A program made the position numbers and the translations under genes. Positions 24,782-33,583 of a stretch of DNA of 64,000 bases are shown here, in pieces. The first letter of the stretch is position 1; each line of letters opens with the position of its first letter. The DNA is from Streptomyces sp. V3I8. GTDB lineage: Bacteria > Actinomycetota > Actinomycetes > Streptomycetales > Streptomycetaceae. Under the pieces are notes generated by a model. That model was not told where the DNA came from, made no database searches, and saw only the letters and a program-made list of their open reading frames with translations. Where the stretch lies: the NCBI RefSeq assembly GCF_030817535.1, contig NZ_JAUSZL010000002.1, positions 186,001 to 250,000 on the forward strand, written 5' to 3'.

Positions 24782-26095
24782 TCAGCCGGCAGCCTTCTCG
24801 ATGCGCTTGTCCGTGGTCTTCCAGGCCTCGTCCGGCGTCTTGTTCTGCGCTTCGATCAGCGTCAGGCCCTGCGAGAAGATGTCCTTGATGGTGCCGTCCT
24901 TGCGGCCGAGCACCTGCTCGTCGGGGATCTCCTTGGCCGCGTCCCCGAAGATCTGTCCGATGGGGGCGCCCGCGAAGTAGTCGGACTTGGCGTCGACGAC
25001 TTCGGGCATCTCCAGCGCCTTCTGCGAGGAGGGGAAGTTGCCGATCTTCTCGAAGAGGTAGGCCTGCTGCTCGGGCGCGGTGAGCCAGGCGACGAGCTCC
25101 TGGGCCTCCTTCTTGACGGGGCTCTTCTCCATCACCCCGAGGAACGAGCCGCCCCAGTTGGCGCCCTTCGGGGCCTTGGCGACGTCCCACTTGCCCTTGT
25201 TCGCCGGGCCCGCCTTCTCACTGATGTGCGCGAGCATCCACGCGGGGCAGACGGTGGTGGCGAAGGTGCTGTTCGCCAGACCGGGGTCCCAGCCGGGCTG
25301 GAACTGGCGGAGCTTGGCGGTCAGATCGGACGTGGCCGCCTCGGAGGCCAGCTTCCACGCGTTCTTGACGACGGGGTTGGTCCCGTAGATGAGCTCACCC
25401 TGCTTGTCGTAGAACTGCTGGGAGTCGCCGTAGATCATGGCGTTGAACAGGCCGCTGGAGCTGTCCATGAAGGCGACCTTGTCGGCCTTGGACTTCTGCT
25501 TGAACTTCTTGCCCGCGTCCACGTACTTCGACCAGTCGCCCTCCCACAGCTTGGCGACCTCGTCGCGGTCGGTGGGCAGACCCGCCTGCTCGAACAGGTC
25601 CTTGCGGTAACAGACCGCCATCGGGCCGATGTCGGTGCCCAGGCCGATGACCTTCTTGTCCTCGGTGGTGACCTGGCTCTGCTTCCACGGCAGGAAGTGG
25701 TCCGTCCCGGCCGCGCCGGCCAGGTCGACGAACTTGTCCTGCTGCGTGTCGGACAGTTCCTTGGCCCGGCCGATCTCTATGCCCTGGATGTCCTTGAGTC
25801 CGCTGCCGGCCGCGAGGTGGGTCTGCAGGGCGGTGTAGTAGGTCTGCTCGTCGCCCGCGACGTCCGCCTTGATGACGACGTCGGGGTGTTCCTTCATGTA
25901 CTTGTCGAGCAGCCCGGTCTCCTTGAACCCCATGACGCCGAAGAGCCCCATGGTGATGGTGACCTTGCCGTCCTTCTTCCCCCCGCCGGTCCCCCCGCCG
26001 TCACTGCTGCCACAGCCCACGACCAGACCGAGAGCCGACACAACCGATACGGCGGCCACGGCTCGTGTACGCGACATCCTTCGGACCTTGCCCAT
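24782..26095 (-). CDS. cebE: Sugar-binding lipoprotein, CebE-like
   Basis: 437-residue extracellular solute-binding protein of family 1, anchored by a lipid. A signal peptide ends in the lipobox LVVGC with the acylated Cys near residue 28, followed by a Gly/Ser linker. The mature part has the SBP signature EHPDVVIKADVAGDEQTYYTA and the GTDIGPMAVCYRKDLFEQAG segment. AGGAGG six bases before the ATG at 26095 fixes the start. It is the first gene of the unit and delivers beta-glucosides to CebF/G. The two LacI-type operators upstream imply sugar-responsive repression. Confidence 0.9.
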   Translation of the reverse strand: MGKVRRMSRTRAVAAVSVVSALGLVVGCGSSDGGGTGGGKKDGKVTITMGLFGVMGFKETGLLDKYMKEHPDVVIKADVAGDEQTYYTALQTHLAAGSGLKDIQGIEIGRAKELSDTQQDKFVDLAGAAGTDHFLPWKQSQVTTEDKKVIGLGTDIGPMAVCYRKDLFEQAGLPTDRDEVAKLWEGDWSKYVDAGKKFKQKSKADKVAFMDSSSGLFNAMIYGDSQQFYDKQGELIYGTNPVVKNAWKLASEAATSDLTAKLRQFQPGWDPGLANSTFATTVCPAWMLAHISEKAGPANKGKWDVAKAPKGANWGGSFLGVMEKSPVKKEAQELVAWLTAPEQQAYLFEKIGNFPSSQKALEMPEVVDAKSDYFAGAPIGQIFGDAAKEIPDEQVLGRKDGTIKDIFSQGLTLIEAQNKTPDEAWKTTDKRIEKAAG

Positions 26096-26172
26096 TTCGT
26101 CCTCCTAGCGGCGGCGCTGACGCACCGGAGTTCGAGTCCTACGGTCCGCTCCGTAAGACCCGATTTGTCCGG

Positions 26173-26186
26173 TGGGTACGTTCCCA
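26173..26186. promoter_or_regulatory. LacI-type operator, site 1
   Basis: TGGGTACGTTCCCA, a 14-base near-palindrome with central CG. The half-sites TGGG/CCCA equal those of the CebR/CelR box TGGGAGCGCTCCCA, but the inner bases differ. Confidence 0.75.
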
Positions 26187-26194
26187 AATGCCGA

Positions 26195-26208
26195 TGGGAA
26201 CGTGCCCA
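26195..26208. promoter_or_regulatory. LacI-type operator, site 2
   Basis: TGGGAACGTGCCCA, almost the reverse complement of site 1. Its start is 22 bases from site 1, so the two sites lie on the same DNA face about two helical turns apart. Confidence 0.75.
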
Positions 26209-26401
26209 CTCAGAGGCCCGAAGCCTGGCCGCCGCAAAAGGGTCCTGTCAAGAAGTTGAAACGACTTCGTTGCCGAAAGATGTCGCGCCCGTGGCGCCCC
26301 GTCGTCCGCGGACCCGCGGGACGGCCCCCGCCGGCCTCCCACGGGTCTGGCACAATGCGCAGGTGACAGCGGCTCGGACACCGCGCGAGCGAGGAGGCGG
26401 C

Positions 26402-27418
26402 ATGGGAGGCAGACAGCGCCCGACCATCAAGACCGTGGCCGCGCGCGCCGGCGTCGGGCGCACCACGGTTTCACGAGTCATCAACGGCTCGGAGCTCGTC
26501 AGCGACAAGGCCAGGACCGCCGTGCTCGCCGCGATCGAGGAACTGAACTACGTCCCGAACTCGGTCGCCCGGGGCCTGGTGACGAGCAGGACCAACTCCG
26601 TGGCCCTGGTGATCCCCGAGTCGGAGAGCAGGCTGGGCTCCGAACCCTACTTCTCGGCCGTCATCCGCGGGGTCAGCACCGCGCTCGCGAAGACCCGGAC
26701 ACAGCTCCAACTGGTCCTGGTACGCGACCAGTTGGAGCGGGACCAGTTGACCGAGTCGGTGGCGGAACGGCGGGTCGACGGGGTGCTCCTGGTCTCGGTG
26801 CACGAGCACGACCCGCTGCCGGGGCTGCTGGAGGACATGGGGCTGCCCACGGTGCTCGCCGGGCGCCGCTCCCCCGACGAGTCGCTCAGCCACGTGCACT
26901 CCGACAACGCGGGCGGGGCCGAGGCGGCCGTCGCCCATCTGCTCGAGCGGGGGCGACGCACCATCGCCACGATCAGCGGCCCCCTCGACATGGACGTGAC
27001 GCGCAGCCGGCTCCAGGGATGGCGCGAGGCCCTCGAGAAGGCGGGCCACGAGGCGCCGGAGCACCTGGCCGCCTCGGGCGACTTCACCGAGGAGGGCGGC
27101 GCGGCCGCGATGCGTTCACTCCTTGAACAAGTCCCGTCACTGGACGCCGTGTTCGTGGCCTCGGACGTGATGGCGGCGGGGGCGCTGCTGGAGCTGCGCA
27201 GGCAGGGGCGCCGCGTTCCGGACGAGGTGGCGGTGGTCGGATTCGACGACTCCATCATCGCCCGCCACACCAACCCGTCCCTCACCAGCGTGCGCCAGCC
27301 GGTCGAGGAGATCGGCAACACGATCGCGCACATCCTCCTGGAGGAGATCGGCGACCCGGAGCAACCACGCCGCCATGTGGTCCTGCCCACCGAGCTGGTG
27401 GTGCGCGAGTCGTCGTGA
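26402..27418 (+). CDS. LacI-family regulator (CebR-like)
   Basis: 338-residue repressor. The HTH reads TIKTVAARAGVGRTTVSRVINGSELVSDKAR with hinge helix NSVARGLVTSRTN; the periplasmic-binding-like core and C-terminal VAVVGFDDSIIARHTNPSLTSVRQP follow. It is divergent from cebE and most likely represses that operon and itself through the sites at 26173-26208. ATG 26402 has GAGGAGG about five bases upstream. Because its operators depart from the canonical CebR box, I leave the symbol open: it may be a CebR paralog with altered recognition and inducer. Confidence 0.93.
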   Translation: MGGRQRPTIKTVAARAGVGRTTVSRVINGSELVSDKARTAVLAAIEELNYVPNSVARGLVTSRTNSVALVIPESESRLGSEPYFSAVIRGVSTALAKTRTQLQLVLVRDQLERDQLTESVAERRVDGVLLVSVHEHDPLPGLLEDMGLPTVLAGRRSPDESLSHVHSDNAGGAEAAVAHLLERGRRTIATISGPLDMDVTRSRLQGWREALEKAGHEAPEHLAASGDFTEEGGAAAMRSLLEQVPSLDAVFVASDVMAAGALLELRRQGRRVPDEVAVVGFDDSIIARHTNPSLTSVRQPVEEIGNTIAHILLEEIGDPEQPRRHVVLPTELVVRESS

Positions 27419-27458
27419 GGGCCGGACCGCCTCCTGCCCGTCGGAGGCGGTCCGGCCC
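27419..27458 (+). terminator. Strong terminator hairpin after the LacI gene
   Basis: A perfect 16-base stem (GGGCCGGACCGCCTCC and its complement) with an 8-base loop starts at the base after the stop codon. No T-run follows, as is usual in streptomycetes. Confidence 0.85.
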
Positions 27459-27622
27459 GGCCGCGCAGGCGGCCGGGTAGGCGGCCAGGTAGGCCGGCCC
27501 CGACCGCGGGGCCGCAGTCGTGGTCGTCGCCGTCCAGGGCGGTGTCACCGCGCCCCTGTCCCGGACGGCTGAGGGGCGGCCCCCTGGGTTGCCCCTCACT
27601 CGTGCTCATCCCCGCACCGCTT

Positions 27623-28309
27623 CTACCAGGGCACTTCCCCGTTCTCGTCCTGGAACGTTCCCGTCGGGCCGTCCGCGCCGAGAGTCGCGAAGCGCACGAC
27701 GACCGCGGCACTCTCCTGCGGCGTCCTGCCGATTCCGAACGCCGCGGTCATGTCGGTCGCGGTGGTGCCGGGCTCGACCGCGTTGAACTTGATGCCCGGC
27801 TGGGACTTGGCATAGTGGACCGTGAGCATGGTGGCCGCCGCCTTCGAGGCGGAATAGAGCGCCAACGGCAGACCGAATTCAGGCCGGTCCGGATTCGTCA
27901 CGGCCCAGAACGATCCGGCACTGCTCGAAACGTTGACCACGGTCGGGTTCGACGATCTGCGCAGGAGGGGAAGTGCCGCCTCCGTGACCCGTACGATTCC
28001 CACCGCGTTGGTGTCGAAAGCCCGAAGTGCCGTGGGGCCGTCGGTGATTCCGGCCCCGAGGACGCCCGCGTTGTTCACCAGGACGTCGAGCCGCCCCTCG
28101 GCCGCATCTATCGTCGCCAGTGCTCGGCCCACCGAGGCGTCGTCGGTCACGTCGAGCTGCACGAACCGTGCGCCGAGTGCCGCCGCGGCCTTCTCACCCC
28201 GCTCGACGTCACGCGCGCCGATGTAGACGACATGGCCCGACGCCAGAAGCTGTGCGGCCGTCTCGAAGCCGATGCCTTTGTTGGCTCCGGTGATCAGTGT
28301 GATGGTCAT
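27623..28309 (-). CDS. Short-chain dehydrogenase/reductase
   Basis: 228-residue NAD(P)-dependent oxidoreductase. The cofactor motif TGANKGIG is at residues ~7-14, NNAG follows VLV, and the catalytic Tyr/Lys are in YSASK with a Ser in NVSSSAG. The start is the ATG at 28309 with AAGGA six bases upstream; a longer upstream frame lacks a ribosome binding site. It resembles the carbonyl reductase/SDR group with a PDRPEFGLP insertion. It is probably co-transcribed with the SnoaL-like gene 91 bases upstream and controlled by the divergent TetR at 28947. The substrate is unknown. Confidence 0.93.
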   Translation of the reverse strand: MTITLITGANKGIGFETAAQLLASGHVVYIGARDVERGEKAAAALGARFVQLDVTDDASVGRALATIDAAEGRLDVLVNNAGVLGAGITDGPTALRAFDTNAVGIVRVTEAALPLLRRSSNPTVVNVSSSAGSFWAVTNPDRPEFGLPLALYSASKAAATMLTVHYAKSQPGIKFNAVEPGTTATDMTAAFGIGRTPQESAAVVVRFATLGADGPTGTFQDENGEVPW

Positions 28310-28400
28310 TGTGTGTCCTTGCGCATCAGGTGGCCCGGGCGGGCCGTCGGCGGTGTTCCGCATGTCTCTGGGGCGTTCGGTCGGTCAACCGGCCGGTCGG

Positions 28401-28793
28401 TCAGCCGGCCAGCTGCCGGAGCAATTCGCCGGCGTCGTGCAGGGCGGTCATGTGCACGAACCGCCCGTCGCGGACCTGGTAGACGGCGTACTCGACGATC
28501 TCGAACGAGGCTCCGGTGGGAGACACACCGAGCCACTCCTTCACCGGAGTACCGGTGTTGACCAGACGCGCGGCCAGCCGGTCACCGTCGAAGAGCAGTT
28601 CCTTGAGCTCCCAGTGGAGGTCCGGAACCGCGTCCACGTCATGCTTCTGGACCGAGACGAGGTCGTCCCGGGTGGCGGGCTCACCGTTCAGGGTGGTCCG
28701 GTCGTCGATGAACTCGTCCATACCGTCGAACTCGTGGGCGTTGAGCGCCTCGACGTAGCGCAGGTAGAACGCGCTCAGATCACTGTCGGACAT
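28401..28793 (-). CDS. SnoaL-like/ester cyclase-type small protein
   Basis: 130 residues, NTF2-like fold expected. It has the [21 protein letters not shown] start, the [20 protein letters not shown] middle and the [17 protein letters not shown] end seen in SnoaL-like polyketide cyclase homologues; many act instead as small-molecule binders or epoxide-type hydrolases. Start ATG 28793 has a weak AAAGG site. It is divergent from the TetR gene, and two palindromes with a GCGATCGC core lie in the gap. Confidence 0.88.
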   Translation of the reverse strand: MSDSDLSAFYLRYVEALNAHEFDGMDEFIDDRTTLNGEPATRDDLVSVQKHDVDAVPDLHWELKELLFDGDRLAARLVNTGTPVKEWLGVSPTGASFEIVEYAVYQVRDGRFVHMTALHDAGELLRQLAG

Positions 28794-28875
28794 GGGATGA
28801 ACCTTTCCCCGGGGTAGGGGGCCGCGCCGGTGATTCCCATGGTTGCCATGGATGGTTCCGCCCTCTTCGAATTCT

Positions 28876-28889
28876 GTAGCGATCGCTAC
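28876..28889. promoter_or_regulatory. TetR operator, proximal palindrome
   Basis: GTAGCGATCGCTAC, a perfect 14-base palindrome between the SnoaL-like gene and its divergent TetR gene. It shares the core GCGATCGC with the second site, whose centre is 37 bases away. Confidence 0.8.
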
Positions 28890-28907
28890 GGAAGTCGAAC
28901 GGTAGCA

Positions 28908-28931
28908 CTTCTGCAGCGATCGCTGCAGAAG
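28908..28931. promoter_or_regulatory. TetR operator, 24-base perfect palindrome
   Basis: A perfect 24-base palindrome around TGCAGCGATCGCTGCA, sixteen bases upstream of the TetR start codon. Sharing the AGCGATCGCT core with the neighbouring site makes a single regulator the likely binder. Confidence 0.85.
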
Positions 28932-28946
28932 CGGTAGGCTGGGCGG

Positions 28947-29555
28947 GTGCAGACGAGACAGAGCGGCTCCATCGGCCGACCGCGGGGCTTCGACACCGAG
29001 GAGGCCCTCGAGCGCGCCATGCTGGTTTTCTGGAAGCACGGTTACGAGGGAGCCAGCACCGCCAACCTGACGAACGCGATGGGCATCTCCACCACGAGCA
29101 TGTACGCGGCGTTCGGCAACAAGGAGAAGCTGTTCCGCAAGGTTCTGGAGCGCTACAGCGAAGGCCCGAGCGCGTACCTCGACCGAGCCCTCGAAGAGCC
29201 GACCGCCCTCGAGGTCGCCACCGCGCTCCTGGCCGGCACCGTGCGGACCACCACCCGCCCGACCGACCCCCAGGGATGCCTGGGGGTCCAGAGCGCCCTG
29301 ACCGCCAGCGACTCCGGGCAGGAGATCCGCGACCTCCTCGTCGCCTGGCGCAACGACGGCTACTCCCACGTCCGCGAGCGGTTCCAGCGAGCCGTCGACG
29401 ACGGCGACCTGCCCGCGGGCACCGATGCGGGGCTGCTGGCCCGCTACGTCACGACCATCGGCTACGGCATCGCCGTGCAGGCCGCGAGCGGTGTCTGCCG
29501 CGATGAGCTCCAGGAGCTGGCCGACGCCGCTCTGCGCAACTGGCCCCTCCCCTGA
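28947..29555 (+). CDS. TetR-family regulator of the SDR/SnoaL-like pair
   Basis: 202-residue repressor. The HTH is [34 protein letters not shown], and the [16 protein letters not shown] leader and the C-terminal domain with [15 protein letters not shown] are the AcrR-like type often linked to redox-active small molecules. The GTG at 28947 is the only plausible start before the HTH. It lies sixteen bases from a 24-base palindrome, so autoregulation and repression of the divergent pair are likely. Confidence 0.93.
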   Translation: MQTRQSGSIGRPRGFDTEEALERAMLVFWKHGYEGASTANLTNAMGISTTSMYAAFGNKEKLFRKVLERYSEGPSAYLDRALEEPTALEVATALLAGTVRTTTRPTDPQGCLGVQSALTASDSGQEIRDLLVAWRNDGYSHVRERFQRAVDDGDLPAGTDAGLLARYVTTIGYGIAVQAASGVCRDELQELADAALRNWPLP

Positions 29556-29570
29556 GCCGTATCCGCATCC

Positions 29571-29606
29571 GCGTTCGCGTTCGCGTTCGCGTTCGCGTTC
29601 GCGTTC
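29571..29606. repeat. Tandem GCGTTC hexamer (6 copies)
   Basis: Six perfect copies of GCGTTC follow the end of the TetR gene, flanked by degenerate copies (GTATCC, GCATCC). It is non-coding on the annotated strands. Confidence 0.9.
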
Positions 29607-29698
29607 GCGCCAGGGCTCCGGACCGGCCCGAGCCCGCCTTCGGGGACGGCGCGCCTCCGACACCTGCCGCCGGACGAGCAGGCCGACACGCCCGTAAG

Positions 29699-29735
29699 CG
29701 GGCCGACGGGTACCGCCCGCAGCACCGTCGGCCCG
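29699..29735. terminator. Convergent terminator hairpin
   Basis: A perfect 11-base stem (CGGGCCGACGG/CCGTCGGCCCG) with a 15-base loop lies between the rightward TetR and the leftward flavin monooxygenase, so it can end both. Confidence 0.75.
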
Positions 29736-29757
29736 ACCTTGGCCGGGCCCGGCCCGG

Positions 29758-31071
29758 TCAGACCTGGACGGGCGCCGCGGCGCGCGCCGGCAGTTCGAGG
29801 CCCAGGTTCTCCCGCAGCGTCGTGCCCGTGTAGTCGTTCGCGACGATCTTCCGTTTGCGCAGCTCGTGCAGCAGGCCGTTCACGGCGAAGTCGTGCTGGC
29901 GCGGGTCCGCCAGGCCGCTCAGCGTGATCACGTCGAGGACACCCGCGCGGAACCGTTCCTCGACCGCGTCGGCGAGTTGCTCGGGCGTGCCCGCCGCGGC
30001 CCAGTGTCCGGTGTCCTGGGCGGCGATGACGAGTTCACGCAGTGTGTAACCCTGTCGCGCGTACCCGGCGAAGATCTCGACCCGGCCGCGACGGCGGTTC
30101 ACGGAGGTGACATCGGGCAGCAGGCTCTCCGGCAGCTTCGAGTCGAGCGGGATCTCCGACAGGTCGACCCCGCCACCGAGCATGTCCGCCACCTGGGCGC
30201 GGCCCCGCTCGAAGTCGATCGCCTCGCGCCTCTCCCGTACGAGCCGCTGCGCCTCCTCCTCGGTGGCACCGTACGTGGCGTGCAGCGAGCTGAAGATCAG
30301 GGGCAGTCCGCCGGCCCGCCCCAACCGCTCCGCCCGGCTGCGGATCCTGCGCGTGAAGTCCTTCGCGATGTCGAGGGTGGGCAGTGAGGTGAAGACGATC
30401 TCGGCGTACCGGGCGCCCAGCGCCGCCCCCGCTTCGGACTGCCCCGCCTGGATCTGTACCGGGCGGCGCTGCGGCAGCGGCGGGATGTTCAGCGGGCCCG
30501 CCACGGTGAAGAACCGGCCCGCGTGGCCGATCGGATGCACCCGGTCGCGGTGCAGTACCGCCTTCCCGTCCGCGCCGACGGTCAGCGCACCGGGTTCCCA
30601 GCTGTCCCACAGCGCGTTGACCACTTCCAGCGTCTCCGCCGCACGCGCGTAACGCTCCTCGGGGCCGGGCAGTTCGCCCGGTCCGAAGTTCTCCTCGCCG
30701 ATCGAGGAGGTCACCAGGTTCCAGGCGGCCCGCCCGTTGCTGACGTGGTCGAGGGTCCCGAACAGCCGGGCCAGGTTGAACGGGTGCTGGAACGTGCTCG
30801 ACATGGTGGCGATCAGGCCGATCCGCGACGTCACCTGGCTCAGTGCCGAGACGAAGACCAGCGGCTCCTGCGACCCGATGGGGCCCTGCGCGTCGAAGCT
30901 GAGCAGATCGGCGGTGAACAGGGCGTCGATCCTGGCGGCCTCGGCGAGTTTCGCCACTTCCACGGCGGTGTCGAGGGTGGATCGGGTCGGGTCGATCGCC
31001 AGGTCGTAGGTCTCCGACGTGCCGCCTGCTCCGGTCACGGTCTTCAGCGTCCTGGGGCGTTCTGCGCTCAC
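29758..31071 (-). CDS. LLM-class flavin-dependent monooxygenase (NtaA/SnaA/DszA-type)
   Basis: About 437 residues from GTG 31071. Predicted FMNH2-using TIM-barrel monooxygenase, two-component type. It has [22 protein letters not shown], then [22 protein letters not shown], the signature of the NtaA/SnaA/DszA subgroup, and [12 protein letters not shown]. Substrates in this group include chelators, sulfonates and thioethers; none can be singled out. The longer frame from ATG 31110 begins inside a 14-base direct repeat and is less likely. No flavin reductase is adjacent. It is convergent with the TetR at 28947 and preceded by a long gene-free region. Confidence 0.9.
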   Translation of the reverse strand: MSAERPRTLKTVTGAGGTSETYDLAIDPTRSTLDTAVEVAKLAEAARIDALFTADLLSFDAQGPIGSQEPLVFVSALSQVTSRIGLIATMSSTFQHPFNLARLFGTLDHVSNGRAAWNLVTSSIGEENFGPGELPGPEERYARAAETLEVVNALWDSWEPGALTVGADGKAVLHRDRVHPIGHAGRFFTVAGPLNIPPLPQRRPVQIQAGQSEAGAALGARYAEIVFTSLPTLDIAKDFTRRIRSRAERLGRAGGLPLIFSSLHATYGATEEEAQRLVRERREAIDFERGRAQVADMLGGGVDLSEIPLDSKLPESLLPDVTSVNRRRGRVEIFAGYARQGYTLRELVIAAQDTGHWAAAGTPEQLADAVEERFRAGVLDVITLSGLADPRQHDFAVNGLLHELRKRKIVANDYTGTTLRENLGLELPARAAAPVQV

Positions 31072-31101
31072 GAATCGTCCAATCTCACCGGGTGACGGGT
31101 G

Positions 31102-31145
31102 ACAGGTCATGGATCACAGGTCATGGATCACAGGTCACAGGTCAC
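31102..31145. repeat. Direct repeat of a 14-base unit
   Basis: ACAGGTCATGGATC occurs twice back to back, then partial copies (ACAGGTC, ACAGGTCAC) continue. It overlaps the upstream alternative start of the flavin monooxygenase. Confidence 0.8.
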
Positions 31146-31250
31146 GAGTGGCGTCCAGGGGAGGGCGGGTAACTCCGGCCGTGCGCGGTCGTCCGGGTAC
31201 GGCGGGATCGGACACGGCCGGCGGGGCGAGGGCTGCGGCGGCACGCGTGC

Positions 31251-31303
31251 GCACAGGTACGCGGGCACACAGGTACGCGGGCACCCGGGCACACAGGCAC
31301 GCG
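31251..31303. repeat. Imperfect direct repeats of an ACAGGTACGCGGGCAC-type unit
   Basis: About three copies of a ~16-base unit rich in CACAGGYACGCGG. It is non-coding. Confidence 0.7.
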
Positions 31304-32171
31304 GCCTGCCGGGCGGGGAAGCCGGAACGAGGGGCCGTTCCGGAACGAGGGGTCAGCTACAGAGCGCGGCGTGCGTCCGGCACAGGTCCACGTGCCGACG
31401 CTTCGTCCCGACCGGCAGCGCGACCGCGCTGCGGACCGGCCCGCCGTGTGACGCCCTCAAGGTGACTCCCATCGGTCCTGGCGTCGGCGGGCGCCGACGC
31501 CGTGGATCACCACGCGTGGTTGCTGCGGCTTCGCCGAGCCGGATCGCTCAGCCGGTCGGCCGCTCCTGACGGTTGCGGAATGAAAGTACGTCGCGGATGG
31601 GCGCCCCTGTCAAGGGCGCACCCCGGTCACCCGCTCCCGCGACGGTGACCGAGTGGCTGAGATCCAGCCGCCCGCTTCGCGATCGACCGATCAAGAACGC
31701 CGTGCGCCTGATGCGTCCCGGCAGACACAGACTGCCGGCCGCCGGAACGGCCCTCGTGGCACTGACGGCGATCCCGTCCGCCGCCACAGCCGATCTCGAC
31801 CTGTCCGCTCTCCCCGACCACGTTGCCAGCGCCGGGGCCAGGAGCGGCGACCGCCTGGTGGCCGCTCCTGGCACACCCAGGGGTCCCCGTACCCGACCTC
31901 CACCCGGACCGAGTGGGGCTTCGTGTCGGCGGCTCCCCAGAGGGTGAGAGCGGCCTGCTGCCGCTGGTGCGGCTGGACTGCCGGATCCCGACGGCGACCG
32001 ACGGCACGGCCGGCCGGACGGCCGGACGGACCAGGAGAAAGCACCGCTGAGGTAAGGCCCCGGAGCCCTTCCGGGACCCTTCGGAGCCGCCCAGGATCTT
32101 CGACCGGTCCCTTCCGGGTCTTGACCGCACGCGGAACCCCTCCTAAAGTCCTCGCACTTCCGCAGGTACAT

Positions 32172-32192
32172 CGATTAACCACTCGTTAACCG
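32172..32192. promoter_or_regulatory. Palindromic operator upstream of the GH5/GH3 sugar operon
   Basis: A 21-base imperfect palindrome: CGATTAAC, five central bases, then GTTAACCG, so the two outer halves nearly mirror each other around TTAAC/GTTAA. It lies 22-43 bases upstream of the GTG of the binding protein, and is strikingly AT-rich. It is probably the site of the LacI protein encoded within the operon; that pairing is inference. Confidence 0.65.
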
Positions 32193-32214
32193 CCATGGTT
32201 GGAGACACCCCGCT

Positions 32215-33507
32215 GTGCGCCCACCGCTGACTCGGCGCGGCTTCCTCGCCGCCGGTTCCGGCCTCACCGCCGCGACCGCCCTGCCCGCTCTGTCCGGCTG
32301 CTCCGCGCTGGCCGCGGCGGACTCCGATCCCGACACACTCGTGGTGCACAGCCAGCTGGGCACCACCGCACCCGGGTCGCCCACCTATCTGGCCTCCCTG
32401 GACCGCTTCCGCAAGGAGAACCCGGGGCTCAAGGTCAGGAACCTCGTCAACGGCGACGACCTCGCCCAGGTCTACGAGACCTCCCGGCTGGCCCGCAAGG
32501 AGCCGGACGTCGTCATGGTCAACCTCTACGACAAGACCCTGGCCTGGACCGATGTCGGCGCCACGGTCGACGTGCAGGGGTACATGGACGACTGGGGGCT
32601 GCGCGAGCGCGTCCTGCCGGTGGCCCTGGACGCCTGGACCGACGACAGGAAGAGGCTGCGGGCCTTCCCCTACTTCGCCACCAACTGGCCGGTCGCCTAC
32701 AACCGCTCGCTCCTCGACAGGGCGGGCGTGGACGAGATCCCGGTCACCGGGGACCAGCTGATCGCCGCGGCCCGCAGACTGCGGGCCAAGGGCATCGGCC
32801 CCGTCACCACCGGCGGCAACGACTGGACCGGGCAGAAACTCCTGGCCCAGATCATCCAGACCTTCCTCACCGAGGACGAGGCGCGGCACGTCTACTCCAC
32901 CGGCGACTTCAGCGGGAGCAGGGGCGCGAAGGAGGGCATCGAGTACTTCGTGGCGCTGCGTGACGCCGGGGTGTTCGTCGACAAGGCGCAGGGTCTGACC
33001 TCGGACCTGATGACCACGCAGTACAACACCGGGTCCGCCGCCATCCAGTCGGCGATGTCGTCGGCGCTCGCGAAGGTGCCCGGGCCGGTCGCACGCCACA
33101 CGGACGTGGGCGGCTGGCCGCTCGCCCCGGGCGCCGCCCACGACCGCCCGACGATCCTGCGGACGTACACCCTGATCGGTTTCTGGATCAGTCCGAACGG
33201 CACGAAGAAGATCGACACCGTCGAGAAGTTCCTGCGGTTCATGTACCGCCCGGACACCGTGTCCCGGTTCATCCGGGAGAGCGGCCGCGACATGGCGCTG
33301 CGCTCCGACACGGTCAGTACGGACTTCCCGCTGGTCGCGGCCGCCCAGCGGCTGGGGGACGACGTGAGCCAGGTCCTGCTGCCCGACGTGTACGTGCCGC
33401 CCGCGGCGACCCAGCCGCTCATCACCGCGACCAGTACCTCCTTCACCCGCGGCACCGGCGCGGCGAAGGTGCGGGCCGCGCTCGAAGCCGCGTACCGCTC
33501 CGCGTGA
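32215..33507 (+). CDS. Tat-type sugar-binding lipoprotein
   Basis: 430-residue solute-binding protein of an ABC importer. The N-terminus has a twin-arginine motif (LTRRGFLAAGSG) and a lipobox (LSGC, Cys about residue 29), so it is probably exported folded and lipidated. The mature protein has the family's FRKENPGLKVRNL and a TGGNDWTGQKLLAQ segment. The GTG start has GGAGA about ten bases upstream. It is the first gene of a six-gene operon with two permeases, a LacI regulator, a GH5-like and a GH3 enzyme, all rightward. The sugar is unknown; the hydrolases suggest a beta-linked manno-, gluco- or galacto-oligosaccharide. Confidence 0.92.
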   Translation: MRPPLTRRGFLAAGSGLTAATALPALSGCSALAAADSDPDTLVVHSQLGTTAPGSPTYLASLDRFRKENPGLKVRNLVNGDDLAQVYETSRLARKEPDVVMVNLYDKTLAWTDVGATVDVQGYMDDWGLRERVLPVALDAWTDDRKRLRAFPYFATNWPVAYNRSLLDRAGVDEIPVTGDQLIAAARRLRAKGIGPVTTGGNDWTGQKLLAQIIQTFLTEDEARHVYSTGDFSGSRGAKEGIEYFVALRDAGVFVDKAQGLTSDLMTTQYNTGSAAIQSAMSSALAKVPGPVARHTDVGGWPLAPGAAHDRPTILRTYTLIGFWISPNGTKKIDTVEKFLRFMYRPDTVSRFIRESGRDMALRSDTVSTDFPLVAAAQRLGDDVSQVLLPDVYVPPAATQPLITATSTSFTRGTGAAKVRAALEAAYRSA

Positions 33508-33583
33508 AACCCCAGGCCCCGCCCCCGCACCTGTCGCCGCCCCCTCCCCCGCGTCCCGCGCCCCAGTCCATCGGAGTCACCGC

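Larger units (their letters stand above)
26096..26401. promoter_or_regulatory. Divergent control region between cebE and the LacI gene
   Basis: A 306-base divergent gap with two LacI-type operators at 26173-26186 and 26195-26208. The remainder shows no gene. The operators lie about 80-110 bases upstream of cebE and about 195-230 bases upstream of the regulator. Confidence 0.6.
31072..32214. other. Long gene-free, repeat-bearing region
   Basis: About 1.1 kb with no supported gene. Open frames on both strands are Arg/Gly/Pro-rich and mutually overlapping. It contains two direct-repeat patches (31102-31145 and 31251-31303) and ends with an AT-rich palindromic site at 32172-32192. A frame at 31711-31947 begins with a signal-peptide-like stretch but has no ribosome binding site and decays into simple sequence. 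Confidence 0.5.

Noticed and set aside
31711..31947. ORF beginning with a signal-peptide-like sequence (RPGRHRLPAAGTALVALTAI)
   Set aside because: No ribosome binding site precedes it and the sequence soon becomes Arg/Pro-rich with no recognisable domain, so it is more likely a chance frame or a long-dead relic.
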